A stretch of 29,031 nt of DNA, from assembly GCA_002482565.1 (NCBI GenBank), contig DLGG01000089.1:499-29529 (forward strand). Reading direction: 5' to 3'. Both the position numbers and the translations under genes were made by a program. The DNA is from Solidesulfovibrio magneticus. Its GTDB lineage: Bacteria; Desulfobacterota; Desulfovibrionia; Desulfovibrionales; Desulfovibrionaceae. Below the pieces are notes generated by a model. That model was not told where the DNA came from, did no database searches, and saw nothing but the letters and a program-made list of their open reading frames with translations. Below are positions 1 through 7,510 of the stretch, one piece after another. Numbering within the stretch: position 1 is the first letter of the stretch; each line of letters begins with the position of its first letter.

Positions 1-221
1 CGCAGCATGAAGTCGTAGTGGCGAAGGCTGGCTCCCGGATAGCCAGGGGCCAGGGCAAAGGCGACATGGAGCGGCGCGCCGGATGCCCGGGCCAGCCCGG
101 CGGCGGCGAGCAGGGCCCAATTGTCTTCGGCCCGCTGGTCGCGGCTCATCCAATAGACGACCGGCCCGTTGCGGCGGGGCTTGTCGGACAGCGGTCGGAC
201 GCGGGCGGGATGGACCTGCAT
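1..221 (-). CDS. phr: Class II CPD DNA photolyase, N-terminal part (cut by left edge)
   Basis: Only the first 73 codons lie in the window; the rest continues off the left edge. The protein would repair cyclobutane pyrimidine dimers in DNA using light and FAD. The N-terminus carries the segment VVYWMSRDQRAEDNWALL followed by a LRHYDFML stretch. This is the hallmark start of class II photolyases, and archaeal class II enzymes are nearly identical over it. The ATG at 221 gives the family's usual short lead before that segment, and an in-frame TGA lies two codons upstream, so no longer start is possible. The purine-rich AAGTGAAGG abuts the ATG directly, which is closer than usual for a ribosome binding site. 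The FAD and catalytic regions are outside the window, so activity cannot be judged. Confidence 0.85.
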   Translation of the reverse strand, partial: MQVHPARVRPLSDKPRRNGPVVYWMSRDQRAEDNWALLAAAGLARASGAPLHVAFALAPGYPGASLRHYDFML

Positions 222-298
222 CCTTCACTTGTAGGCGGTCAGGGGGGCGGTTGCAACTGTCGCGGCGATCCCGGGGGACGATTCGCGTCCGGGCAGGA

Positions 299-328
299 GG
301 CCGGCCGGCAAGCATGTCCCGGCCGGCC
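299..328 (-). terminator. GC-rich hairpin after mazG
   Basis: GGCCGGCCGG (299-308) pairs perfectly with CCGGCCGGCC (319-328) around a 10-base loop. It lies between the mazG stop and the photolyase start, both on the minus strand. No T-run follows, so it may be a Rho-assisted or weak terminator, or an mRNA 3' end stabiliser. The rest of 222-380 shows no gene. Confidence 0.35.
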
Positions 329-380
329 GTCGAGGCTCGCGCGCCTCGGAAAAGATGCAGGCGTCTTCGCGGGGGCGAGG

Positions 381-1175
381 CTAGGAGCCGACCTTCACCT
401 CGTCCCACAGGGCGTTCTTGGCGGCCATGTCCAGGGCGTCGAGGTCCAGTCCCCGGGCGGCGGCCAGCTTTTCCATGGCCTTGTAGCGGGCAAGGAACTT
501 GGACACCGACCCGTCCAGGCAGGCGTTGGCCTTGAGGCCCAGGCGGCGGCCGTATTCGGTGAGCGAAAAGAGGTAATCGCCGAATTCCTCTTCCATGGCC
601 GTGGGGTCGCCGGCGGCCACGGCCGCCTCGAACTCGGCCCGTTCGGCGGCAAGGGCCGCAGCCATGGCTTCGTCGGACTCCCAGGTGAATCCGGCCCGGG
701 CGGCCTTGGAATGGACGCGGTAGGCCTTTAAAAGCGGCGGCAGGCCCTTGGGCAGGCTGGCGTAAAGGCCGGTCTTCTCGGCCTTTTCGGCCCGCTTGAT
801 GCGCTCCCAGTTGCGCAAAAGTTCCTCGCGGTCCTTGATGTCGCAGTCGGCGAACACATGGGGATGGCGGCGGATCATCTTGGCGGCGGCCCCGTCAAAG
901 GCCTGGGCCAGATCGAAATCGCCGCGCCGTTCATGGAGGGTGGCCACAAAAAGCAGCAAGAACAGCACGTCGCCAAGTTCCTCGCCAACGCCCACCACGT
1001 CGCCCGAGCGGATGCAGTCCACCAGTTCGAAGGACTCCTCGATGATGTAGTCGCACAGCGTTTCCGGCGTCTGCGCCTTGTCCCAGGGGCAGCCGTCCGG
1101 GCCGAGCAGGGCGTCGATCACGTCTTGGAGGCCGGCCAGGGCAGCGGCGTTTTTCCGGGTATCTTGTTCGGTCAT
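381..1175 (-). CDS. mazG: Nucleoside triphosphate pyrophosphohydrolase MazG
   Basis: The 264-residue product matches the length of two-domain MazG proteins. MazG hydrolyses (d)NTPs to monophosphates plus pyrophosphate, cleaning the nucleotide pool and in some bacteria modulating ppGpp signalling. The start has the family signature CPWDKAQTPETL. The Mg-binding helices of domain one appear as EESFELVDCI and EELGDVLFLLL. A second MazG helix set, MEEEFGDYLFSLTEYGRRLG, lies near residues 195-215, followed by the usual KFLARYKAMEK tail. The ATG overlaps the cvpA stop (ATGA, 1172-1175), so translation is probably coupled to cvpA. No strong Shine-Dalgarno sequence is seen before it, which fits coupling. 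Confidence 0.93.
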   Translation of the reverse strand: MTEQDTRKNAAALAGLQDVIDALLGPDGCPWDKAQTPETLCDYIIEESFELVDCIRSGDVVGVGEELGDVLFLLLFVATLHERRGDFDLAQAFDGAAAKMIRRHPHVFADCDIKDREELLRNWERIKRAEKAEKTGLYASLPKGLPPLLKAYRVHSKAARAGFTWESDEAMAAALAAERAEFEAAVAAGDPTAMEEEFGDYLFSLTEYGRRLGLKANACLDGSVSKFLARYKAMEKLAAARGLDLDALDMAAKNALWDEVKVGS

Positions 1176-2245
1176 GAGGGCTTGTCCGTGGCGGCCGCCT
1201 GCAGGGCTTTGTCTGGCGCGGCGGGCCGGGGTTTGGCCGCAGGGGCCGTTTTGTCGGCGGCGGCCGGCGGGGAGGCGCTCTCCGGGGCCTTGGCGGCCTC
1301 GGTATTCTTGGCCGGGGCGGCGGCGTCGGCCGACCGCATTTCGACCATGAGCGTCGTCGGCTTCGGCTTGAGGCTGGATTCGGGCTTGGTCGGCTCGGTC
1401 TTCTTGGCCGGGTCGCTCGGCTTGGCTTCAGGTTTCTTGGCTGGTTCGGCCGGCTTGGCCTCAGGCTTTTTGGCGGGCTCGACCGGCTTGGCCTCGACTT
1501 TGGCAGGCGTGGCGGCCGGTTTGGCGCTGGCCTCGGACTTGGCGGGTTCGGTCTTTTTGGGCGGCTCGGCCGGTTTGGCCTCGGGTTTGGCTTTCTTCTC
1601 CGGCTCGGCCGGCTTTTTATCGGCTTCGGCCGGTTTTTTTTCCGGGTCGGCCGGCTTCTTGTCGCCGATGGCCGCGGCGGCGGCTGCGGCGGCGGCGGCC
1701 GCTTTTTTCTCCAGGGCCGCGTTTATGGGATCGGGCAGTTCCTTTTTGCTGAACTTGCGCAGCTTCTCATTGATGTCGGGCGGGATGTAATTGACGAGCT
1801 TGGTGCTCATCTTGTCCAGGACCGGCACCAGCAGCGAACCTTTGAGGAAATCCGGGTCCGGGGCGGCCAGACGCAGGAGAAACAGCAGCACGGCCGTCAA
1901 GATCACACCCTTGACCAGGCCGAAGCCGCCGCCGAAAAACCGGTCGGCCCACTGGGTCATGGTGATTTTCACGATGCCCGAGATGGCCAGGGCCACGAAC
2001 CACACGCCCAAAAGCGTCACCGTGAAGATGAGCAGGTAAGCGGCCGTGCCGGCGTAGTTGCCGGAAATGTATTCGGTGAGGTTGGGGGCGAGCTGTTTGT
2101 GATAAGCCCCGGCCAGATAAAAGGCCGTGACGATGGCGGCCAGGGAGCCGGCCTCCTTGACCAGGCCGCGCATATAGCCGCGCACGGCGAAAAAGAGCCA
2201 CAAAATGGCCAGGGAGAGGTCGGCGATATTGAGTGTTGGGGTCAT
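1172..2245 (-). CDS. cvpA: CvpA-family membrane protein with long Lys/Pro/Glu/Ala tail
   Basis: Residues 1-150 form a CvpA domain: about four hydrophobic segments and the RGYMRGLVKEAG motif that typifies the family after the first helix. CvpA proteins are inner-membrane proteins linked to envelope homeostasis and, in E. coli, colicin V production; the molecular role is unsettled. The family is usually about 160-200 residues, while this protein has 357. The extra half starts with 11 consecutive alanines (182-192) and continues as repeats of the KPEAKPAEPAKK type, then an Ala/Pro-rich end. Such tails resemble the periplasm-spanning rod of TonB, but no TonB C-terminal domain is present. It overlaps mazG by four bases. 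No good ribosome binding site precedes the ATG; the start is chosen from family alignment. Confidence 0.82.
   Translation of the reverse strand: MTPTLNIADLSLAILWLFFAVRGYMRGLVKEAGSLAAIVTAFYLAGAYHKQLAPNLTEYISGNYAGTAAYLLIFTVTLLGVWFVALAISGIVKITMTQWADRFFGGGFGLVKGVILTAVLLFLLRLAAPDPDFLKGSLLVPVLDKMSTKLVNYIPPDINEKLRKFSKKELPDPINAALEKKAAAAAAAAAAAIGDKKPADPEKKPAEADKKPAEPEKKAKPEAKPAEPPKKTEPAKSEASAKPAATPAKVEAKPVEPAKKPEAKPAEPAKKPEAKPSDPAKKTEPTKPESSLKPKPTTLMVEMRSADAAAPAKNTEAAKAPESASPPAAADKTAPAAKPRPAAPDKALQAAATDKPS
1355..1702 (-). repeat. Low-complexity Ala tract and KPEAKPAEP repeats inside cvpA
   Basis: An uninterrupted 11-alanine run (GCC/GCG/GCT mix) is followed by imperfect repeats of Lys-Pro-Glu/Ala-rich units, with the block PAKKPEAKP present twice within residues 257-280. 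DNA-level similarity between units makes this region prone to repeat-number variation. Confidence 0.75.
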
Positions 2246-2335
2246 GGCGTGTGGCGGCGGTGGTTTGCCGTCGCGAACGCATCGGTAGCAGATGCCGCCG
2301 CAAAAACCAAGCTATCGAAAAGGCTGCCTCCGGCG

Positions 2336-2358
2336 GCCGGGGGCCTGAGGCCCCCGGC
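2336..2358. repeat. Strong GC hairpin in the divergent cvpA / AAA+ intergenic region
   Basis: GCCGGGGGCC (2336-2345) pairs with GGCCCCCGGC (2349-2358) around a TGA loop, preceded by GGCTGCCTCCGGCG and followed by a C-run. It lies upstream of both divergent genes, so it is not a simple terminator. From memory, sequences of this form are scattered between genes in Desulfovibrio-type genomes, but only one clear copy is in this window. The remaining bases of 2246-2542 show no supported gene or clear promoter. Confidence 0.45.
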
Positions 2359-2542
2359 CCCCCCACATGGGGAAAAGGGGTGATGGGGGCAGCGTGGCTT
2401 GGTTTGCTGGCCGGTTGGGAAACCAACGGAGCCGGCATGACGACTGGCGGGAAACGCCGTCGTTCCGGCGGCCGTCGTCGGGACGGCTTGTCCGGGGCCG
2501 GGGGACGCGGTAAGCATGAGGAAATCGCCCAAGGACGTGCCC

Positions 2543-3664
2543 ATGGAAAACCGGATACTGCCCACCGAGATAAACGCCTTCCTCGCCGCCCGGGTGCTTG
2601 GCCAGCAGGAACTGTTACGCCGCATCAGCGTGTCGCTGTACAAGCACATCCATGGCCTGCCGGCCCCCAACGTGCTTTTAATCGGCAACTCCGGCACGGG
2701 CAAGACCACCCTCATGCAGGCCGTGGCCGCCTTTTACGAAGCCCATCCCGAGCTGGACCGCTTCCGGCTCATGCTCATCATCAACGCCAACACCCTGTCC
2801 CCCGAGATCGAGGGCGAGGACCGCACCACCCGGCTTTTCAAAAAACTCGAAGCCCGGGCCAGGGTGACCTTCGGCGGGGCCATGACCGCCGGTGAGCTCA
2901 AGGATTATCTGGAAAACGCCACGGTGTGCGTGGACGAAGTGGACAAGATCTCGGCCCGGGTGTCGGGCAAGCCCAATGTCGAGGGCATCACTACCCAGTA
3001 CGCGCTGCTGACGCTCCTGGAAGGCGAGGAGTTTCTCTACCGGGCCACGGTCCTGGAAGACGGCCGGGAGGTCGTCCGGGAGATTCCCCTGGAGACCGGC
3101 AAGCTGCTGTTCATCTGCGGCGGGGCCTTCGAGGAGCTTTACGATCAGGTCTACAACTGCATCGTCAACCGGCGCGACGACCGACGGCTCAAGGAAGTCT
3201 CGGAAGTGGAGCGCCGCCCCGACGGCACCATGAACGTGCGCACCGTGACCCGGTTTCGGCTGCGGGAATACCTGCGTCTGGCCGACATGTTCGCCTTCGG
3301 CATGATGCCGCAGTTTATTGCCCGGTTCGGCGCGGTGGCCATGTTGGAGGAACTCGGGCGCGAGGAGCTGCGCCAGATTCTTATCGGTTCGCCCAATTCG
3401 CCCCTGCGTCTGTGCCTGGAATATTTCCGCCACATGGGCATTCGGCTGCTCGTCACGGACCAGGCCATCACGGCCATCGCCGACGCGGCGGCCAAAAACG
3501 CCCGTATCGGCGCGCGAGCCCTGCGCGAAATATTCAACGGCCTCATCGCGCCCTATGAATATGACCCCTACGCCTCGCCGCGCTACGCCGAGGCGGACAA
3601 GGGACCGACCCTTACCATCGATCTGGAGGCGGTCATGGAATATGTGGGGCAGACGGCCAGTTAG
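2543..3664 (+). CDS. ClpX-like AAA+ ATPase lacking zinc-finger, YVG pore loop and ClpP-docking loop
   Basis: The 373-residue product aligns along its length with the ClpX ATPase core. It has Walker A GNSGTGKT (48-55), Walker B TVCVDEVDKIS (127-137), the LLTLLEGEE and KLLFICGGAFEEL segments, the arginine-finger stretch GMMPQFIARF (253-262) and sensor-2 RIGARALREI (321-330). Three ClpX features are missing. There is no N-terminal Cys4 zinc-binding domain. The pore-1 YVG is replaced by a Gly/Ala/Thr-rich stretch around 111-118. No IGF tripeptide for ClpP docking is visible between 205 and 250. The nucleotide-binding residues look intact, so ATP hydrolysis is likely, but ClpP-coupled proteolysis is not. 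Start: AAGGA at 2531-2535 sits 7 bases before the ATG at 2543; an ATG nine codons upstream (2516) is poorly supported. It converges on ribD with overlapping stop codons. Confidence 0.85.
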   Translation: MENRILPTEINAFLAARVLGQQELLRRISVSLYKHIHGLPAPNVLLIGNSGTGKTTLMQAVAAFYEAHPELDRFRLMLIINANTLSPEIEGEDRTTRLFKKLEARARVTFGGAMTAGELKDYLENATVCVDEVDKISARVSGKPNVEGITTQYALLTLLEGEEFLYRATVLEDGREVVREIPLETGKLLFICGGAFEELYDQVYNCIVNRRDDRRLKEVSEVERRPDGTMNVRTVTRFRLREYLRLADMFAFGMMPQFIARFGAVAMLEELGREELRQILIGSPNSPLRLCLEYFRHMGIRLLVTDQAITAIADAAAKNARIGARALREIFNGLIAPYEYDPYASPRYAEADKGPTLTIDLEAVMEYVGQTAS

Positions 3665-4806
3665 GCAGACGGCTCGGCCGCCGGCCGGGCCGTGACCAGA
3701 ATATCCTCGCCCACCTGCCGCAGGCCGCAGAAGCGAAAGCCGGCCGCGTCGGCCATGCGCGGGATGACGCGGCCCGAAAAGCCCGGCACGGCCTGCTCGT
3801 CGGCCAGCACCTTGGGGGCGTAGAAGATCGCCAGTTCGTCGGCCAGCCCCTGGGCCACGAGCTGGCCGGCCAGACCGCCGCCGCCTTCACACAAAAGCGT
3901 AAACACCCGGGCCTCGTCGCGAAGCCGGGCCAGGCCCGGCAACAAATCCAGTTCGCCCTCGTCACGCAGCGGCAGGCCGTAGACCCGCGCCCCGCGCTTT
4001 ATCAGGGCCAGCCCGGCCGCGCCCTTGGCCTCGGCCTCGCCGGTCAGGAACACCAGGGACGGGGAACGCTCCCGCACCAGGGCGAATCGGGCGTCGGCCG
4101 GGGGCAGCGAGCGCGTGACCACCACGGCCAGGGGCTGGGGATTGCCCGACAGCGGGTCCACCACCTCCAGGCGGTGGGTCAGGCGCGGGTCGTCGGCCCG
4201 AAACGTGCCGCCGCCGACCATCACCGCCTGGGACGCCGCCCGCATCCGGTGCACCCGGCGGCGCGAGGACGGGCCGCTCACCCAGGCCGAGTCCCCGGTG
4301 CGGGCGGCGATGCGCCCGTCCAGGGTCATGGCCAGCTTGAGCGTCACGTAGGGCCGGCCCATGGTCTTGTAGACCACGAAATCGGCCACGGCGTCGCGGC
4401 ACTGCTGCCCAAGGACGCCGACCTCCACGGCCACGCCTCCCTGGCGCAGGGTCTCGGCTCCGCCGCCGGCCACGGGGTTGGGGTCCAGGCAGCCGATGAC
4501 CACCCGGGAAACGCCGGCCTCCAGCACCGTGCGCGAACACGGCGGGGTCTTGCCGAAATGGTTGCACGGCTCCAGGGTCACGTACATCGTGGCCCCGGCC
4601 GGATCGATGCCCCGTTCCTCGGCCTCGCGCAGGCATTCCACCTCGGCGTGGGGGCCGCCGAAAACCTTGTGCCAGCCCTCGGCCACAATTTGGCCGTCGC
4701 GCACCAGCACCGCGCCCACGCGGGGGTTTGGCGTGACAAATCCCCGGCCGCGTTCGGCCAGCTCCAAGGCCCGGGCCATGAACGCCGCGTCGTTGTCAGG
4801 AGCCAT
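3661..4806 (-). CDS. ribD: Bifunctional riboflavin biosynthesis deaminase/reductase RibD
   Basis: RibD carries out the second and third steps of riboflavin synthesis, deaminating the pyrimidine product of GTP cyclohydrolase II and then reducing its ribosyl side chain with NADPH. The N-terminal deaminase has the zinc site GGPHAEVE and LEPCNHFGKTPPC. The reductase starts at RPYVTLKLAMTLDGRIA, with DSAWVSGP next and the late LLCEGGGGLAGQL segment. Start: GGAGG at 4813-4817 is 6 bases before the ATG at 4806, better than an upstream in-frame ATG at 4827. The gene overlaps the end of the dCMP deaminase gene by 11 bases, so the two are co-transcribed. Its TAA overlaps the TAG of the convergent AAA+ gene. 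No ribE/ribBA/ribH follows, so the rest of the pathway is elsewhere. Confidence 0.95.
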   Translation of the reverse strand: MAPDNDAAFMARALELAERGRGFVTPNPRVGAVLVRDGQIVAEGWHKVFGGPHAEVECLREAEERGIDPAGATMYVTLEPCNHFGKTPPCSRTVLEAGVSRVVIGCLDPNPVAGGGAETLRQGGVAVEVGVLGQQCRDAVADFVVYKTMGRPYVTLKLAMTLDGRIAARTGDSAWVSGPSSRRRVHRMRAASQAVMVGGGTFRADDPRLTHRLEVVDPLSGNPQPLAVVVTRSLPPADARFALVRERSPSLVFLTGEAEAKGAAGLALIKRGARVYGLPLRDEGELDLLPGLARLRDEARVFTLLCEGGGGLAGQLVAQGLADELAIFYAPKVLADEQAVPGFSGRVIPRMADAAGFRFCGLRQVGEDILVTARPAAEPSA

Positions 4807-5257
4807 GGTCGCCCTCCAGCACGTCAAAGCCGATGCCGGCCTCGGCGATCATCTCGGCCGAGAGCGGATCGGGATAGCCCTGGGAGAAATAGATGTGGTT
4901 GACCTGGCAGTTGATGAGCATCTTTGTGCAGATCAGGCAGGGCTGGGTGGTGCAGTAGATGTCCGCCCCGGCGATGGGCACGCCGTGCAGGGCGCACTGG
5001 ATGATGACGTTTTGCTCGGCGTGCAGCCCCCGGCACAGCTCGTGGCGTTCGCCCGAGGGGATGCCGAGCTTTTCGCGCAGGCAGCCGATGTCCAGGCAGT
5101 GGGCGGTGCCGGTCGGGGAGCCGTTGTAGCCCGTGGCCAGGATGCGGCGGTCGCGCACGGCCACGGCCCCGACCTTGCGGCGCAGGCAGGTGCTGCGTTC
5201 GGCCACCAGATAGGCGATGCGCATGAAATAGTCGGGCCAGGGAAGGCGTTTGTCCAT
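4796..5257 (-). CDS. Deoxycytidylate (dCMP) deaminase family protein
   Basis: The 153-residue zinc-dependent deaminase is predicted to convert dCMP to dUMP for thymidylate synthesis. The cytidine-deaminase-fold zinc ligands are clear: HAEQNVI for His/Glu and TQPCLICTK for the two Cys. The family hallmarks RRKVGAVAVRDRRILATGYNG and CLREKLGIPSGERHELCRGLHAE are present; the extra Cys/His residues before HAE match the second zinc site of ComEB-type enzymes. A GGAG lies about 10 bases before the ATG. The overlap with ribD pairs two deaminases of the same fold in one transcript, one for pyrimidine nucleotides and one for riboflavin precursors. Confidence 0.93.
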   Translation of the reverse strand: MDKRLPWPDYFMRIAYLVAERSTCLRRKVGAVAVRDRRILATGYNGSPTGTAHCLDIGCLREKLGIPSGERHELCRGLHAEQNVIIQCALHGVPIAGADIYCTTQPCLICTKMLINCQVNHIYFSQGYPDPLSAEMIAEAGIGFDVLEGDHGS

Positions 5258-5345
5258 GATCGGGCGGCTCCGGTTGGAATGCGCCGCGCCGGGCGGGAAG
5301 GAGCGGGCCGAAGGGGGGCGGCCCCAGCGCGGCAGGCGGCTTCCT

Positions 5346-5375
5346 TAAGTGGACCACGGCAGGGCCGGGCGTCAA
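5346..5375 (-). promoter_or_regulatory. Possible sigma-70 promoter for dCMP deaminase-ribD
   Basis: Read on the minus strand, TTGACG (5375-5370) is followed after 18 bases by CACTTA (5351-5346). That would start transcription near 5339, about 80 bases before the deaminase ATG. The -10 element is weak. The -35 element overlaps the stop codon of the upstream small gene. I see no FMN-riboswitch-like conserved segments in the leader. Confidence 0.3.
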
Positions 5376-5692
5376 GTACGGCCGGCGGCGCGGGGCAGGG
5401 GAGCCGGCCCGTCGCGACGATAGGCCGTGCCGTCGTGGTGAATGTCGAGTTCGACCCGGCCGCCGTCCGGCATGACGCCGCGCACCCGGTAGCGCAGGCC
5501 GGCCTCGCCGTTCATGCTCACCCAGGCGTCGGTCACCGTGATGCCCTGGGCGGCGCGGCGCAGGGCGCGCCAGGCCGATTCGGGCAGCTCCTCGGGGGCG
5601 ATGGCGGCCGGGTCCTTCTCCAGGCTCGAACGGGCGGCCCGGGCCAGGCAGAAGATGAGCAGGATAAACGACAGGTACAGGGCTGCGCCCAT
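5372..5692 (-). CDS. Small membrane-anchored hypothetical protein
   Basis: The 106-residue product has one N-terminal hydrophobic segment (about residues 4-18, LYLSFILLIFCLA) followed by a polar domain. The pattern ALRRAAQGITVTDAWVSMNG, then GLRYRVRGVMPDGG and VELDIHHDG, looks like one alpha helix plus a three-stranded beta meander, vaguely like PepSY-type domains. I do not recognise a family with confidence. GGGAG lies 7 bases before the ATG, which supports it as a real gene rather than part of the longer open frame that extends upstream. It follows the DASS transporter gene on the same strand, separated by a strong hairpin, and may be an accessory to it or independent. Confidence 0.65.
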   Translation of the reverse strand: MGAALYLSFILLIFCLARAARSSLEKDPAAIAPEELPESAWRALRRAAQGITVTDAWVSMNGEAGLRYRVRGVMPDGGRVELDIHHDGTAYRRDGPAPLPRAAGRT

Positions 5693-5732
5693 GGCGTGGC
5701 TCCCAGGGCCGGGCCGGCCCTCACGGGTCGAG

Positions 5733-5770
5733 GCCGGTTCCCGCCGCCGCGCCGGGCGGCGGGAACCGGC
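5733..5770 (-). terminator. 16-bp perfect hairpin just after the DASS transporter
   Basis: GCCGGTTCCCGCCGCC (5733-5748) pairs perfectly with 5755-5770 around a 6-base loop. It begins 8 bases beyond the transporter's stop codon. No T-run follows, so it could be a terminator, a processing point or a 3'-end stabiliser that lowers expression of the small gene downstream. Confidence 0.55.
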
Positions 5771-5778
5771 TGACCGGG

Positions 5779-7263
5779 TTATTTCTTGGGAATGGCCCAG
5801 TCCGGCAGCACCGTCAGGTCGATGCCCCACACCAGCGGCATCAGGTAGTACACCGTCAGGGTGATCTGGATGATGCCGAGCAGGTTGAGCCACAGGCCGG
5901 TGCGGGCCATCTGGCGGATGGTCACCGCGCCGGAACCGAAGACCACGGCGTTTGGCGGCGTGGCCACGGGCAGCATGAAGGCGTAGGAACAGGCGATGCA
6001 GGCGGCCACGATGGGGCCGAAGGGGTTGATCTTCATGCCCACGGCGATAGCTCCCATGACCGGGATCATGAGCGTGGCCACGGCGGTGTTGGAGGTCACT
6101 TCCGTGAGGAAGATGTTGAGCGCCACGATGCAGGCGATGATCCAGACCAGCTGCATGCCTTCGAGGTCGACCAGAAGTCCGGCGATGTACTTGGTCAGTC
6201 CGGTGTCCTGGAAGCCGTCGGCCAGGCACAGGCCGCCGCCAAAAAGCAGGATCACGTCCCAGGGAATCTTGACCGCCGTCTTCCAGTCCAAAAGGAACAC
6301 GCCCTTGTTGAGGTCCGAGGGGATGACGAACAGCAGCAGCGCGCCGGCAATGGCCACCGAGGCGTCGGACACGCCCTTGAAGATGGGCCATTTGACCAGG
6401 CCCATGAGGATCCACAAGGTCGCCACCACGGCAAATACCGCGACGATGAGCTTTTCTTCCTTCTTCATGGCCCCGAGCTTGGCAAGCTCGGCCTGGATGA
6501 GCTGGGCGCCCTTGCCCTGGAGGATGTCGCCCTTGACCGGGTAGAGCACCTTGGTCAACAGCAGCCAGGTCATGATGAGGAAGACGGCGGCCAGGGGCAC
6601 GCCCACCTTCATCCAGTCGAGGAAGCTGATGGTCTGGCCGTAGAGCTTGTCGATCTGGGCCACCATGATGGTGTTGGGCGGGGTGCCGATGATGGTGCCC
6701 AGGCCGCCGATGGAGGCGGCGTAGGCCAGGGCCAGCATGAGGCTGACGGCAAAGGGATTGTGCCTGAGGTCATGGTCGCCGGTGATGTCGGCGCAGGCCT
6801 TGATGATGGCCAGGCCGATGGGCATCATCATGACGGTGGTGGCGGTGTTGGACACCCACATGGACAAAAAGCCGGCCGCCACCATAAAGCCGAGCACGAT
6901 GCGCGAGGGGCTTGTGCCCACGAGCCGGATGGTGTGCATGGCGATGCGGTAGTGGAGATTCCAGCGCTCCATGCACACGGCGATGAAAAAGCCGCCCATG
7001 AACAGGTAAATGAGATGGTTGGCGTAGGGCAGGGTGGCCTTGGCGCTGGGCATGATCTTGAGAAACGGAAACAGCACGATGGGGATCATGGACGTGGCCG
7101 GAATGGGAATGGCTTCGGTGATCCACCAGGTGGCCATCAGCGCGGTGACCGCCGCGCAATAAACGGCCTGCTGGGACAGGCCGTCATGGGGCGGGATGAG
7201 GCACACGAGCAGGAACAGGGCTGGACCCAGGGGCAGGCCGACTTTTCGCATGGTGTCGATCAT
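5779..7263 (-). CDS. DASS (SLC13) family sodium:carboxylate symporter
   Basis: The 494-residue polytopic membrane protein has the two SNT substrate/sodium-binding motifs of the DASS family: WVSNTATTVMMMP (SNT 138-140) and TEVTSNTAVATLMIP (SNT 391-393). Each is paired with a PPN segment (GTPPNTI, ATPPNAVV), reflecting the inverted-repeat architecture. Members import succinate, fumarate, malate or, in other branches, citrate or sulfate. The double SNT with WWITEAIPIPATSMIP favours dicarboxylates, but the substrate is not provable from sequence. Start: AAGGAG (7271-7276) is 7 bases before the ATG at 7263; the open frame extends further upstream without family similarity. Transcribed divergently from the CII-like regulator gene, which is a candidate regulator by position only. 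Confidence 0.92.
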   Translation of the reverse strand: MIDTMRKVGLPLGPALFLLVCLIPPHDGLSQQAVYCAAVTALMATWWITEAIPIPATSMIPIVLFPFLKIMPSAKATLPYANHLIYLFMGGFFIAVCMERWNLHYRIAMHTIRLVGTSPSRIVLGFMVAAGFLSMWVSNTATTVMMMPIGLAIIKACADITGDHDLRHNPFAVSLMLALAYAASIGGLGTIIGTPPNTIMVAQIDKLYGQTISFLDWMKVGVPLAAVFLIMTWLLLTKVLYPVKGDILQGKGAQLIQAELAKLGAMKKEEKLIVAVFAVVATLWILMGLVKWPIFKGVSDASVAIAGALLLFVIPSDLNKGVFLLDWKTAVKIPWDVILLFGGGLCLADGFQDTGLTKYIAGLLVDLEGMQLVWIIACIVALNIFLTEVTSNTAVATLMIPVMGAIAVGMKINPFGPIVAACIACSYAFMLPVATPPNAVVFGSGAVTIRQMARTGLWLNLLGIIQITLTVYYLMPLVWGIDLTVLPDWAIPKK

Positions 7264-7429
7264 CAACAATCTCCTTGGTGCATGGCCGTGGTGTTGCGTC
7301 GCATGAAAAAAGCGCCGTGGTGGCGGCGGTGGGCGCGGGTAAAGACACCTCCTTGCTTCGGGCATAAAGCCGCCGCAACCGGCCGGCACGTGGCCGGCTG
7401 GGACGGTGCGGGCAATCCGCATGGCATTC

Positions 7430-7493
7430 TTGACAATTTACCGCTTGTTCATGCTATCAGGCGATGCGGAGTTAGATGCAAGGGTGTTATAAT
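7430..7493 (+). promoter_or_regulatory. Candidate promoter elements upstream of the CII-like gene
   Basis: A perfect TTGACA lies at 7430-7435, with -10-like CTATCA at 7454-7459 after 18 bases. A second element, TGTTATAAT (extended -10), is at 7485-7493. The second would start transcription around 7500, inside the AAGAGG ribosome binding site (7496-7501), so the upstream pair is the better promoter for this gene. This stretch is clearly more A/T-rich than its surroundings. Confidence 0.45.
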
Positions 7494-7510
7494 CTAAGAG
7501 GCGCTTTATA

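Noticed and set aside
7184..7378. Short minus-strand frame upstream of the DASS gene beginning after AAGGAGG
   Set aside because: The AAGGAGG has no start codon at proper distance, and the frame overlaps the real transporter start in another frame.
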